In this document: positions 1 to 9,530 of the stretch, in pieces
Layout: every line of letters starts with the position of its first letter
Position numbering within the stretch: the stretch's first letter is position 1
Origin: an uncultured Pelagibacteraceae bacterium
GTDB taxonomy: Bacteria; Pseudomonadota; Alphaproteobacteria; Pelagibacterales; AG-422-B15
NCBI GenBank assembly: GCA_902518955.1
Contig: CABYIR010000003.1
Span: forward strand, 1-64,000
DNA length: 64,000 bases
Direction of reading: 5' to 3'
Notes under the pieces: model-generated
Databases searched by the model: none
Told to the model about the DNA's origin: nothing
Seen by the model: the letters and a program-made list of their open reading frames with translations, nothing else
Program-made: the position numbers and the translations under genes

Positions 1-974
1 TCGTTAACATAATTAAATATGTGTGGAGCAATTCCATCAGTCTTCATAACATTTCTACCTAACCTATAAGAGGGAAACCTTTCATCATCAATTTTAAAAA
101 ATTCTAATGATGATAATTTTGTTAAATCTAAATCATATACATTAGATTTAATATTTTTCTTTGGGAAAAATAAACTAGATATTGAAATTTCCATATGTGG
201 CTGACTAAGGAATGCATAAGATGAATTATCAAAATAATTTAAAATGCCATGAACAATAGCCTGTGGATGAATTATTGCATCAATCTTATTAGGTTGAAAA
301 TTAAACAAATTTTTAGCTTCAATTAATTCAAGTGATTTGTTCATCATATTTGAAGAGTCTACTGATATCTTATTTCCCATCTTCCATTTTGGATGGTTAA
401 TAGCTTGCTCAGGAGTAATTGACTCAAATTTATTTAATTCTAAATTTAGAAAGGGGCCTCCTGATGCTGTGATAATTATATCCTTAATTTGCTTATTATT
501 ATTTTCTAATAATTGATAAATAGCATTATGCTCTGAATCTAAAGGAAATACTTTTGTATTAAATTTTTTACATTTATTTAGTAAAATTTTTCCGAGTGAT
601 ATTATATTTTCTTTATTAGCAATTGCTAAAGTTTTTCCTGTTTCAGCAATTTTAAGAGCAAGATTAGCGCTGTCAAGTCCAGAAATTGCTAAAATATAAA
701 TATCAATATCATCATTAATAAATTCTTCAAAATTTTCTATTCCATATATAATATTTTTGTTAGATACAATTTCTGTGGATTTCTCTAATACATCAATATT
801 AGAAACCCCTAAATTATTACATTTATATTTTTTAGAAATTTCAAGTAAAGATGTAATCTTTTGATTACATGTAATTGCTTTTAAACAAAATTCTTCTCCT
901 GCTTTATCCAATATATTTAAGACAGAAGATCCAATTGATCCTGTGGCGCCAAATAAAACAATTTTTTTAGACAT
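1..974 (-). CDS. dxr: 1-deoxy-D-xylulose 5-phosphate reductoisomerase (partial, C-terminus outside window)
   Basis: Catalyses the NADPH-dependent rearrangement and reduction of DXP to 2-C-methyl-D-erythritol 4-phosphate, the first committed step of the MEP isoprenoid pathway in the cytosol. The reverse-strand reading begins MSKKIVLFGATGSIGSS, a Rossmann dinucleotide motif. The metal-site motif DSEHNAIYQ is readable near 520-545, ASGGPF follows near 450-470, and the ATG is at 974. About 324 codons are visible with no stop, so roughly the last 65 residues of a normal ~390 aa enzyme lie beyond base 1. The start overlaps the end of cdsA by 8 nt, so it is probably co-transcribed with cdsA and uppS, which uses the isoprenoid product. 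Confidence 0.95.
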   Translation of the reverse strand, partial: MSKKIVLFGATGSIGSSVLNILDKAGEEFCLKAITCNQKITSLLEISKKYKCNNLGVSNIDVLEKSTEIVSNKNIIYGIENFEEFINDDIDIYILAISGLDSANLALKIAETGKTLAIANKENIISLGKILLNKCKKFNTKVFPLDSEHNAIYQLLENNNKQIKDIIITASGGPFLNLELNKFESITPEQAINHPKWKMGNKISVDSSNMMNKSLELIEAKNLFNFQPNKIDAIIHPQAIVHGILNYFDNSSYAFLSQPHMEISISSLFFPKKNIKSNVYDLDLTKLSSLEFFKIDDERFPSYRLGRNVMKTDGIAPHIFNYVN

Positions 975-1659
975 AAGGAATAAATTTATGTATATCGAAT
1001 ATTATAAAGAAGAAAAAAACCATAATAAATGAGTCCATTCTATCTAAGAACCCTCCATGACCAATAAATAATGTACCTGTATCTTTAATATTTGACTGTC
1101 TTTTCAATAATGATACATAAGCATCTCCAATAAAAGAAAGTGTACAAATGATAATAGCTATAAGATATAAATTAAGAAAAAAAGTATTATAAAAATAATT
1201 AGATATTATCAAATTAAATAAAAAAACTGAAATTAATCCTGAAATTAAACCACTGTATGTTTTTCCCTTGCTTAACTTAGGGAAAATTTTTTTTCCCCTA
1301 AAAAGATTACCTCCAAGATAAGAAAAAGTATCAAAAATCCAAAGAGAAATTAAAACATAAACACATATTAAGAAATTATTATCTATAGTTAGATAATAAA
1401 ATGGAAATATTATCATGCAAAACGAAGCTATAAATGAATAGGCAATAATATTAATTTTAACTTGAGATAGCTTAAATAAATTTAACAATTCATTCATAAT
1501 TATCAGAAAAAATAAAAGAAATAAAAAAAATATTAATCCACCTCCCTGGTACAATGAAAATATAAAAGTTGGTACAAAAAATATTACAGAAAATATTCTT
1601 TTAGCCAATTCTATGTTAAATAATGATGTAAAGTTTATTAAAATATTATTATCTGCCAT
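967..1659 (-). CDS. cdsA: Phosphatidate cytidylyltransferase (CDP-diglyceride synthase)
   Basis: Makes CDP-diacylglycerol from phosphatidic acid and CTP at the inner membrane, the branch point for phospholipid synthesis. The 230 aa protein is mostly hydrophobic helices. It carries the C-terminal family signature: SFIGDAYVSLLKR, then IKDTGTLFIGHGGFLDRMDS. It is shorter than the E. coli enzyme (~285 aa), as is common for alphaproteobacterial CdsA. It overlaps uppS by 11 nt upstream and dxr by 8 nt downstream, consistent with a tightly coupled operon. Confidence 0.93.
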   Translation of the reverse strand: MADNNILINFTSLFNIELAKRIFSVIFFVPTFIFSLYQGGGLIFFLFLLFFLIIMNELLNLFKLSQVKINIIAYSFIASFCMIIFPFYYLTIDNNFLICVYVLISLWIFDTFSYLGGNLFRGKKIFPKLSKGKTYSGLISGLISVFLFNLIISNYFYNTFFLNLYLIAIIICTLSFIGDAYVSLLKRQSNIKDTGTLFIGHGGFLDRMDSFIMVFFFFIIFDIHKFIPYV

Positions 1660-2362
1660 AATTTCTTTTTCTTTTTAGATAATTCTGGAAGGACTTCTTT
1701 AAATTATTAATTTTAAAATCTGGCCAAAGTGTTTTTGTAAAATAAAATTCTGAATAAGCTGATTGCCATAAAAGAAAGTCACTTATTCTATACTCACCTC
1801 CTGTTCTAATAATTAAGTCTGGATCAGGAATGTCACGGCTATACAAATATGACTCAAATTTATTTATATCTTTTTTATTAATAATCAGATTTTTAATCGC
1901 ATTAATAATTTCTAATCTTCCACTATAATTAAAGGCTAAATTTATTTGAATTCCTTTATTTCTATTTGTTTTTTTTTGAACATCTTCGATAATATCAATA
2001 ATTAATTTTGGTAATTTCTTTTTTGAACCAAAATGCTTAATCTTAAAATTCTCATCATTTGATAATTCCTGAAACTTATTATAAGTCTGTTCTATAAATT
2101 TAAATAATGATCTGATTTCTAATGCAGGGCGTTTCCAGTTATTTTCAGCAAAAACATAAAGAGTTATATATTTTATTTTTATAGAGTTATCCTTATTTAT
2201 TGCTTTAAGTAAATTAATAGAATTATCTATTCCTGCTTTATGCCCTAAATTTATTTTTAATTGATTTTTTTTTGCCCATCTTCGATTACCATCCATAATT
2301 ATAGCTAGATGATTTATTTTAATGATTTTTGAAATATTTTTTTGATTAACTTGAAATGTCAA
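1649..2362 (-). CDS. uppS: Undecaprenyl diphosphate synthase (cis-prenyltransferase)
   Basis: Condenses farnesyl diphosphate with isopentenyl diphosphate units to make undecaprenyl diphosphate, the lipid carrier for peptidoglycan and polysaccharides. The N-terminal active-site motif LAIIMDGNRRWAKK (catalytic Asp in MDGN) and the C-terminal IRTGGEYRISDFLLWQ...WPDF block are both present. Length of 237 aa is normal. The canonical RTSGE reads RTGGE here, a mild change. It lies 3 nt after frr and overlaps cdsA. Confidence 0.95.
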   Translation of the reverse strand: MTFQVNQKNISKIIKINHLAIIMDGNRRWAKKNQLKINLGHKAGIDNSINLLKAINKDNSIKIKYITLYVFAENNWKRPALEIRSLFKFIEQTYNKFQELSNDENFKIKHFGSKKKLPKLIIDIIEDVQKKTNRNKGIQINLAFNYSGRLEIINAIKNLIINKKDINKFESYLYSRDIPDPDLIIRTGGEYRISDFLLWQSAYSEFYFTKTLWPDFKINNLKKSFQNYLKRKRNYGR

Positions 2363-2365
2363 AAG

Positions 2366-2923
2366 TTATATCTTCTTTAAATCTTCTTCTTTAGATTTAA
2401 GGTTGTCCTCTATCTCTTTTATACGTTTTGAAGTAATTTCTTCAATTACATTTTGAAATTTTTTTGAATCGTCTTGTCCAATTTCTTTATTCTTTTCTAA
2501 TGATTTAATTTTTTCAATACCATCTCTTCTTATATTTCTAATTGCAACTTTAGAGTTTTCAGAAATTTTTCCAGCTAACTTTAAAAATTCAACTCTTCTT
2601 TCTTCTGTTAATTGTGGTAATGGTAATCTAATTAATGAGCCCTCTGTTTGCGGATTAATTCCTAAATCTGATTCACTTAATGCTTTTTCAACAACAGAAA
2701 CATTCGACTGATCCCATATCTCTACATTAATGGTTCTTGAGTCTGGTGTAGTGATGTTTCCTATTTGATTGATTGCCATTTTTTGTCCGTATACATCGAC
2801 CCTTATAGAGTCAAGCATATTTGGCGAAGCTCTGCCTGCTCTAATTCCTGAAAGTTCGGATTTAGCGGAACCAATAGTAGATTGCATTCTTGACTCTATA
2901 TCTAATTTTATTTCTTTAAACAT
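2366..2923 (-). CDS. frr: Ribosome recycling factor
   Basis: With EF-G, splits post-termination ribosomes in the cytosol. At 185 aa it has the family length, the conserved segment SGIRAGRASPNMLD near residues 25-40, and a C-terminal RRDG...K...K helix rich in charged residues. It begins at the same base where the pyrH stop lies (1-nt overlap), giving the usual rpsB-tsf-pyrH-frr order. Confidence 0.97.
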   Translation of the reverse strand: MFKEIKLDIESRMQSTIGSAKSELSGIRAGRASPNMLDSIRVDVYGQKMAINQIGNITTPDSRTINVEIWDQSNVSVVEKALSESDLGINPQTEGSLIRLPLPQLTEERRVEFLKLAGKISENSKVAIRNIRRDGIEKIKSLEKNKEIGQDDSKKFQNVIEEITSKRIKEIEDNLKSKEEDLKKI

Positions 2924-3636
2924 TATGAAATTTCCGAATGACTTAACTTATTCATAAACATCTTAACAAAACAATTTTTTTCATGAATAGAAAATAATTT
3001 AATTGGAATCTTATTATCACGAGATATTGCAATAGCTGAGGTGTCCATGACTTTTAAATTTTCATTAATATACTTTTTAAAGCTTAGTTTAGAATATTTT
3101 TTTGCATTTTTGAATTTTTTTGGATCTTTATCATAAATTCCATCAACTTGTGTAGCCTTGTAAATAACTTCACAATCAAGTTCAGCAGCCCTTAAAGCAG
3201 CTGATGTATCTGTTGAAAAGTATGGGTTTCCCGTTCCAGCGGTGCATATGACAACTCTATTTTTGTCCATATGTCTAATAGCTCTTCTTCTTATATAAGT
3301 TTCACAAATTGACTGTATAGGAAATGCAGACATAACTCTTGTTTGAACTTCAATTTTTTCAAGAGCATTCTGAAGAGCTAAACCATTTAAAACAGTTGCA
3401 AGCATACCCATATAATCAGCGTTAGCCCTATCCATTCCTTGAGATGAAGCTTCAAGTCCACGAAATATATTTCCTCCACCAATTACAATACAAATTTGTG
3501 TTTTTTTAATTAAAAGTTTTTTTAGATTTGCAGCAATATTATTTACAGTATCAATTGATATACCATAACTTCCAGTGCCCATAAGTGACTCTCCGGAAAG
3601 CTTAATAAGTATCCGGTTGTTTTTCTTTGAAGACAA
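2923..3636 (-). CDS. pyrH: UMP kinase
   Basis: Phosphorylates UMP to UDP in pyrimidine nucleotide synthesis. The 237 aa protein belongs to the amino-acid kinase fold. The N-terminal KLSGESLMG loop, the IVIGGGNIFRG glycine motif (residues ~50-60), MDRANADYMGMLATVLN and the GTGNPYFSTDTSAALRA segment (~135-150) are all intact. It lies 3 nt downstream of tsf. Confidence 0.97.
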   Translation of the reverse strand: MSSKKNNRILIKLSGESLMGTGSYGISIDTVNNIAANLKKLLIKKTQICIVIGGGNIFRGLEASSQGMDRANADYMGMLATVLNGLALQNALEKIEVQTRVMSAFPIQSICETYIRRRAIRHMDKNRVVICTAGTGNPYFSTDTSAALRAAELDCEVIYKATQVDGIYDKDPKKFKNAKKYSKLSFKKYINENLKVMDTSAIAISRDNKIPIKLFSIHEKNCFVKMFMNKLSHSEIS

Positions 3637-3639
3637 TAC

Positions 3640-4458
3640 TTATTCTCCTAATTCGTATCTGATGAATTTATCTATCTTTATTTCTGTACCAGAGTCTTTT
3701 GAGGAACTTTCAAGATATGAATTGATTGATATAGAGGGATCCATAACAAATTTTTGATTTAAAAGTACATTTTCTTCAAAAAATTTCTTAATTTTACCAT
3801 CAATCATTTTTGAGATTATATCATTTGGCTTACCAGAATCCTTGAGTTGTTCTCTAAGAATACTTTTTTCATTTTCTATCAGATTTTTATCTAAATCGTT
3901 TTCACTTAGAGACTTTGGTGAACTTGCTGCTATGTGCAAGCAGATATTTTTACCAATTTCGTCGGATACTTCATCATTAGTGAACTTTAAAATCACACCT
4001 ATTTTACCTAATCCATCGGTAACTCTGTTATGAGTATATGTAAATGCTTTACCAGAAATGTAATCGGATCTTTTAAAAACAATATTTTCACCGATTTTGG
4101 CAATAGCATTGTTTATTAATTCTGAAGATTTTTCAGTAACATCATTATTTTCTAAAATCGCAATGTCCAATACATTATTGACCAAAGATTGAAATTCAGA
4201 GTTTCTGGATACAAAATCTGTTTCTGAATTAATCTCTACGATAGCGGAGCCATTATTAGATGTTTTAATCCCTACTAGGCCCTCATTAGCATCTCTTGTG
4301 GATTTTTTTTCAGCTTTTGCTATTCCTTTTTCTCTTAGCCATTTAAAAGCATCTTCTAAATTACCACCAGACTCAGCTAAGGCATTTTTGCAATCCATCA
4401 TACCGGCACCAGACATTGTTCTTAAATCCTGTACTTGTTTAGCCGTTACTTGAGACAT
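3640..4458 (-). CDS. tsf: Translation elongation factor Ts
   Basis: Nucleotide-exchange factor that regenerates EF-Tu-GTP. The N-terminal UBA-like domain (VQDLRTMSGAGMMDCKNAL) and the TDFVSRN signature (~residues 80-87) are present. At 272 aa it is slightly shorter than the E. coli protein. Its start overlaps the rpsB stop by 1 nt, so it shares the rpsB transcript and probably the control by the rpsB leader. Confidence 0.97.
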   Translation of the reverse strand: MSQVTAKQVQDLRTMSGAGMMDCKNALAESGGNLEDAFKWLREKGIAKAEKKSTRDANEGLVGIKTSNNGSAIVEINSETDFVSRNSEFQSLVNNVLDIAILENNDVTEKSSELINNAIAKIGENIVFKRSDYISGKAFTYTHNRVTDGLGKIGVILKFTNDEVSDEIGKNICLHIAASSPKSLSENDLDKNLIENEKSILREQLKDSGKPNDIISKMIDGKIKKFFEENVLLNQKFVMDPSISINSYLESSSKDSGTEIKIDKFIRYELGE

Positions 4459-5258
4459 TATTCAGACTCTCCTAATGTACTATTATCTTTCAAATCAACT
4501 TTTTCAGCATCATCAGCTTCACTAGCATGATCTTGATCAATAACTTCAGTCTCATTTTTTTCCTCAAATACAATTTCTTGTTTTGAGGATTCAATTGTCT
4601 TATTTATCAAATCACAATATAGATTAATCGATCTTCTTGAATCATCATTACCTGGAATTGGAAAGTCAATTATTTCTGGATCAGCATTTGTATCAACAAT
4701 ACCGATTACGGGTATATTTAGATTTTTTGCCTCTGCTACTGCCTTATGCTCGAGCTTAGTATCAATTATGAATATTAAGTCTGGAGCTTTTTTCATTTCA
4801 CTAATACCAAACAGTGACATCATTAATTTTTGATGTTGTCTTTCCATTTGTAAAACTTCTTTTTTTGTAAATTCGTTGTTTGGATTAGATTTTGAAATCT
4901 CTAATTCCTTCATTTTTTTAATTGAATTTGTAATCGTAGACCAATTTGTTAGCATGCCACCTAACCACCTATGGTTTACATAATAATGGTTTGTTTCCGT
5001 AGCCAATTGAGCAATTCTCTTAGATGCTTGTTTTTTAGTAGATACAAATAATATCTTGCCACCTTTTGATACGACATCATTTATTTTATTAAGAGCTTCA
5101 GTTAATAAGCCTACAGTTTGCGTAAGATCAATAATATGTACGTTTTCTCTAGTGCTATGGATATATTTTTCCATTTTGGGATTCCATCTCTGAGTTTTAT
5201 GTCCAAAATGTACCCCTGCTTCAATTAAGTCCTTAAGACCAAAATTTGGTATTGTCAT
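4458..5258 (-). CDS. rpsB: Small ribosomal subunit protein S2
   Basis: 30S ribosomal protein. The sequence opens [20 protein letters not shown] and continues [11 protein letters not shown], the S2 signature; LGGMLTNW and [15 protein letters not shown] are also present. I place the start at 5258, ten codons inside the longest frame, because it matches the alphaproteobacterial start (MALPxF-type) and has a good Shine-Dalgarno (CCGGAGAAAATAT then ATG). The C-terminus carries an acidic extension of ~45 residues, common in this class. A structured leader precedes it. Confidence 0.96.
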   Translation of the reverse strand: MTIPNFGLKDLIEAGVHFGHKTQRWNPKMEKYIHSTRENVHIIDLTQTVGLLTEALNKINDVVSKGGKILFVSTKKQASKRIAQLATETNHYYVNHRWLGGMLTNWSTITNSIKKMKELEISKSNPNNEFTKKEVLQMERQHQKLMMSLFGISEMKKAPDLIFIIDTKLEHKAVAEAKNLNIPVIGIVDTNADPEIIDFPIPGNDDSRRSINLYCDLINKTIESSKQEIVFEEKNETEVIDQDHASEADDAEKVDLKDNSTLGESE

Positions 5259-5335
5259 ATATTTTCTCCGGTTATTCATCCGTAACAATTTGACCCCATT
5301 GGGACCGGACAGCAGTTAGCTATCGTTACGTGTTT
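5259..5335 (-). promoter_or_regulatory. Structured rpsB 5' leader (S2 autoregulatory motif candidate)
   Basis: On the transcribed strand CGTAAC (5330-5325) pairs with GTTACG (5286-5281), closing a long stem. Inside it a 6-bp hairpin GGTCCC-AAT-GGGGTC lies at 5306-5292. The element is clearly richer in GC than its AT-rich surroundings and sits just before the Shine-Dalgarno of rpsB. A cis-regulatory RNA upstream of rpsB was described in Pelagibacter and other alphaproteobacteria (Meyer et al. 2009). Assignment to that motif rests on position and these two stems, not on a covariance-model hit. Confidence 0.7.
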
Positions 5336-5379
5336 AATTGCGTGTAATTAACTTAAAAAATGGAATACTTCAATATAAT

Positions 5380-8300
5380 TTATTCATCAAAACTTACTTC
5401 TTTAACACCATTAATAGATCTTATTTTTTCAATTAAGTTTGAATTAATTTTATAGAGATCTGGTAATGCAAGTCTTTGATTTTCAACAATAATATTTATT
5501 TTGTGATTTCCTTTTTGTAAATTAATTGCCTTGAATTCACTTAATGAAAATTTCTCATTGGCATATATTTGAAGAAGCGGCACTTTTTGTTTAATCTTTG
5601 TAGTCACTGTATCAGAGACATTATTCTTATTTGAAAATGACGAGTATGACTGATTGTTCATTTTAATTACATCAGCAATCTTATATATTTTTTTGGCTTC
5701 ACCTCTAAGACCATTTCCATCGTCAGAAAAATCAACTCCAACAGCGTATGAGTCACCTTCAACTAAAATATCTCTGTACTTACGGAGATTATTTTCAAAT
5801 ATTATTAGTTCATAGATAGAACTAAGATCTGAAAAATTTAAAAATGCATATGCATTACCTCTAGCTGATCGTTTTTCTTTTTTTGACAATAATGTTCCAG
5901 CCAACAGAACATTTTTTTCATTATGAAAATTTTTATTCATCTTAATTATTTCAAAGTTTTTAATATCTAATTTAGAAACCTTACTCAGAAATTGATTTAA
6001 TGGATGTCCAGATAAATAAAAACCGAGTATTTCAAACTCTTTCATTAATTTTGTCTCCTCACTCCATCTTTCTTTTGAGGAAAACTTATATTCAAATTTT
6101 AAATCCTCACCAAATATATCTTCTTGGTTGCTTTGATTTTTATCATGAAAATGTTTTAAGTGTTTAATTATCTCAGAGCATTCATTAAATATATTTTCTC
6201 TGTTAATATTAAATGAATCAAAACTGCCTGAGCACGCTAATGCTTCTAGTGTTTTTTTGTTTGACACTGATGAACTTACTCTTGTTAAGAAATCATCAAA
6301 GTCTTTGAAAGATCCATTTTTATTTCTCTCCTCTTCGAGTTCCTTAATTGCTTCTATACCAACATTCTTTATAGCCCCTAATGCATATGAAATTCCTTCT
6401 CCTTCACGCACAAAATATGAACTTGACTTATTAACATCTGGAGCAATCAATGGAATTTTCATTCTATCTAACTCTTGTTGAAATATTGCCAGTTTATCTG
6501 TGTTATTAATATCTAATGACATTGATGCAGCAAAGAATTCTATTGGATAATGTCTTTTAAGATATGCAGTTTGAAAAGCAATTAAGGCATAAGCTGCTGC
6601 GTGACTTTTATTGAATCCATAATCCGCAAATCTTGATAATAATTCAAATATATTATTTGCTTCGTGATCTTTTAGACCTTTTGATATACAGCCTTCTACA
6701 AATCTTTTCTTTTGATCTTTCATTTCTTTTTGAATTTTTTTACCCATTGCCCTTCTTAGAAGATCTGCTTCACCATCTGAATAGCCTGATAACTCTCTAG
6801 CCACACCCATAACTTGCTCTTGATAAATAATTACGCCATATGTTTCCTTTAATAAATTTTCTAGCAATGGATGAACGTAATCTGGTTTTTCTCTTCCATG
6901 TTTTCTCTCAATATAAATAGGAATATTGGCCATTGGCCCTGGTCGATATAAGGCAACAAGAGCAATGATATCTTCAAATTTGTCTGGTTTTAAATTTTTA
7001 AGAGTATCTTTCATACCAGGACTTTCTAATTGAAAAATACCTGTTGTCTCACCAGTTCCTAGAAGTTTAAATGTTTCTGCGTCAGTTAAATCAATTTCTG
7101 ATATTTCGAATTTCTTGAACCTATTTACCAACGCGACACAATTATTGATCAACGTTAGTGTTTTTAGCCCTAAAAAATCAAATTTTACTAAACCTGCATT
7201 CTCTACCCATTTCATATCAAATTGAGTCAGAAAAATACTGGTATCTGGATCACTATACAATGGAACATCTTTATAAATAATATCTTTTGATATAACCACA
7301 CCAGCAGCATGTATTGATGCGTGTCTTTTTAGGCCTTCAAGTTTTAGCGCTATGTTTAAAAGTTTCTTAATTTTTGGATTTTTATTTGCTTCTTCTGTCA
7401 GCTTCGGTTCATCATCAATATACTCTTGAAGACTCAATTGCCTTGAAGGATCAAATGGTATTAATTTAGTTAAATAGTCTACTTGTCCATATGGAATACC
7501 AAGAACCCTTCCAATATCCCTTAACACCGCTCTCGCTTGGAGTTTTCCAAAAGTAATGATTTGAGCAACGTGGTTTTTGCCATACTTTTTATAAACATAA
7601 TTAAGAACTTCATCTCTTCTATCTCTACAAAAGTCAATATCAAAATCGGGCAATGAAACACGTTCGGGGTTTAAAAATCGCTCAAAAATTAAACCAAAAT
7701 GAATTGGGTCTAAGTCAGTAATTTCAAGGCACCATGCAACTAATGAACCAGCGCCTGAACCTCTTCCAGGTCCAACTGGTATATTGTTATTTTTTGCCCA
7801 TTTAATAAAATCAGCAACAATTAAGAAATACCCCTCATACTTCATATTAATAATAATATCTAATTCACTATCTAATCTTTTCTGATACTCATTCCTTAAT
7901 AGATTTTCTTCATCTTGATTTTCAATTTTTTTCATTTTTAAGGCCCTATCAACTCTCTTTTCTAACCCTTCATTTGAAATTTTTCTAAGAAGATCTTTTT
8001 CAGAATTTTCTGCATTTTTAATAAATACTGGAAGTATTGGATCTTTTACTTCTGGCCTAAATGAGCATCTTCTCGAAATTTCTATTGTATTAGATAATGC
8101 TTCAGGTAAATCATTAAACAAAGCTTCCATTTCATCAATAGACTTAAAATAATGCTGATCAGAAAATTTATATCTATCTAACTGGGAAACAAATTGCTTT
8201 TTTTCTATACAGCTTAATGCATCATGTGCTTCATAATAATCGGGTGACTCAAAATATACTTCATTAGTGGCAACCAAAGGTAATGAATGATCGTAAGCTA

Positions 8301-8871
8301 AATTAAGAAGTGTATTTTCATTTTTCTCATTTGAATTTCCTAGTCTTTGTATCTCAATATAGAGATTATCATTAAATTGCTCTTTTAAATTTTGAATAAA
8401 TTGATCGGCAATTTTTAATTTCCCAGAATTTAGTATTGGATTGATTAAATTATTGCGCCCTCCTGTTAAAACAACAAGTCCATCTTTTTTGTTATAGATA
8501 TCAGATAAATTTATGGCGTTATTAGTAGGATGTTTTGTGTAACATAAAGAGCTTAATTCAAGCAGATTGTGGTATCCTCTTAGATTTTTAGCAAACAAGT
8601 TTAAAAAGAAAAATTTATCGCCTAATTGTGATGGATCTAATTTGTATTCAGTGGGTATGTTTATTTTAATGTTGCATCCAATTAAAGGTTGAACACCATA
8701 GCTTGAAATTTTGTCACTAAATTCTAATGCTCCAAACATATTATTAGTGTCTGTAATTCCTACTGCAGGCATCCGAAAAGACTCGCATAATTCTGCAATG
8801 CGATTTATTGTTATCGCGCCTTCAGATAATGAATATTCTGTCTTATTTGTGAGGTGTACAAAATTAGTCAT
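5380..8871 (-). CDS. dnaE: DNA polymerase III subunit alpha
   Basis: Catalytic subunit of the replicative polymerase. At 1163 aa it has an N-terminal PHP domain (1-~250), a Pol III palm with the catalytic motif PDFDIDFCRDRR (~residues 405-415), the GPGRGSGAGSLVAWCL motif, a helix-hairpin-helix segment, and an OB-fold near residues 980-1060 (NVLLAGTLLSKKEKRSARG). The PHP start reads FVHLTNKTEYSL where metal-binding homologues have HLHLHTEYSL. Two histidine ligands are therefore lost and intrinsic proofreading is unlikely. Its start shares one base with the lolD stop. Confidence 0.97.
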   Translation of the reverse strand: MTNFVHLTNKTEYSLSEGAITINRIAELCESFRMPAVGITDTNNMFGALEFSDKISSYGVQPLIGCNIKINIPTEYKLDPSQLGDKFFFLNLFAKNLRGYHNLLELSSLCYTKHPTNNAINLSDIYNKKDGLVVLTGGRNNLINPILNSGKLKIADQFIQNLKEQFNDNLYIEIQRLGNSNEKNENTLLNLAYDHSLPLVATNEVYFESPDYYEAHDALSCIEKKQFVSQLDRYKFSDQHYFKSIDEMEALFNDLPEALSNTIEISRRCSFRPEVKDPILPVFIKNAENSEKDLLRKISNEGLEKRVDRALKMKKIENQDEENLLRNEYQKRLDSELDIIINMKYEGYFLIVADFIKWAKNNNIPVGPGRGSGAGSLVAWCLEITDLDPIHFGLIFERFLNPERVSLPDFDIDFCRDRRDEVLNYVYKKYGKNHVAQIITFGKLQARAVLRDIGRVLGIPYGQVDYLTKLIPFDPSRQLSLQEYIDDEPKLTEEANKNPKIKKLLNIALKLEGLKRHASIHAAGVVISKDIIYKDVPLYSDPDTSIFLTQFDMKWVENAGLVKFDFLGLKTLTLINNCVALVNRFKKFEISEIDLTDAETFKLLGTGETTGIFQLESPGMKDTLKNLKPDKFEDIIALVALYRPGPMANIPIYIERKHGREKPDYVHPLLENLLKETYGVIIYQEQVMGVARELSGYSDGEADLLRRAMGKKIQKEMKDQKKRFVEGCISKGLKDHEANNIFELLSRFADYGFNKSHAAAYALIAFQTAYLKRHYPIEFFAASMSLDINNTDKLAIFQQELDRMKIPLIAPDVNKSSSYFVREGEGISYALGAIKNVGIEAIKELEEERNKNGSFKDFDDFLTRVSSSVSNKKTLEALACSGSFDSFNINRENIFNECSEIIKHLKHFHDKNQSNQEDIFGEDLKFEYKFSSKERWSEETKLMKEFEILGFYLSGHPLNQFLSKVSKLDIKNFEIIKMNKNFHNEKNVLLAGTLLSKKEKRSARGNAYAFLNFSDLSSIYELIIFENNLRKYRDILVEGDSYAVGVDFSDDGNGLRGEAKKIYKIADVIKMNNQSYSSFSNKNNVSDTVTTKIKQKVPLLQIYANEKFSLSEFKAINLQKGNHKINIIVENQRLALPDLYKINSNLIEKIRSINGVKEVSFDE

Positions 8872-9530
8872 TAGACTAATTTTATCTGTTGATCTGATTT
8901 TCTTGCAAGATCCAAATTATGTGTAGCCATAATTAATGAAATTTTCTGTGAATAAACAAAGTCAATGAGATGCTCAAATACATCATTGCTTGTATTTTTA
9001 TCAAGATTTCCTGTTGGTTCATCGGCAATAATGACTTTAGGTTCATTGATTATAGCTCTAGCAATTGCCACTCTTTGTTGCTCTCCTCCTGATAAATCTT
9101 TTGGTAAATGATCAATACGAGCACTTAAACCAAGCATATCTAAACATTTATAGGCAGACTCATAGGCATCTCTTTTATTAGTGCCTAAAAGTAATTGAGG
9201 AATAGTGACATTTTCAATCGTTGTAAAATCTGAAAAAAGATTATTGGATTGGTATACAAATCCAATTTTATCTCTTCTAATAAGATTTTGTTTTGCTTCA
9301 TTTATATCTTTTAAATTTTCATTAAAGAGAAAAATATCACCACTATCAGCTGTATCTATGAGTGCAATAACATTTAATAGTGTAGATTTTCCTGATCCAG
9401 AGGGGCCAATCACGGATATGAATTTACCTTCTTGTATAGTCATATTTAAGTTTTCAATTACTGGTATTACTGTGTCTCCTTGAGAATAGGATTTTGAAAT
9501 ATTTTCTAGTTTAATAATTGTTTCAGGCAT
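8871..9530 (-). CDS. lolD: Lipoprotein-releasing ABC transporter ATP-binding protein
   Basis: ATPase that powers release of outer-membrane lipoproteins from the inner membrane to LolA. In 219 aa it shows Walker A GPSGSGKSTLLN (~residues 43-54), Q-loop YQSNNLF, signature LSGGEQQRVAIARA and Walker B VIIADEPTGNLD. This is the MacB/LolD/FtsE subclass. It overlaps the permease gene by 8 nt, which supports the partner assignment over other ABC systems. Confidence 0.93.
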   Translation of the reverse strand: MPETIIKLENISKSYSQGDTVIPVIENLNMTIQEGKFISVIGPSGSGKSTLLNVIALIDTADSGDIFLFNENLKDINEAKQNLIRRDKIGFVYQSNNLFSDFTTIENVTIPQLLLGTNKRDAYESAYKCLDMLGLSARIDHLPKDLSGGEQQRVAIARAIINEPKVIIADEPTGNLDKNTSNDVFEHLIDFVYSQKISLIMATHNLDLARKSDQQIKLV

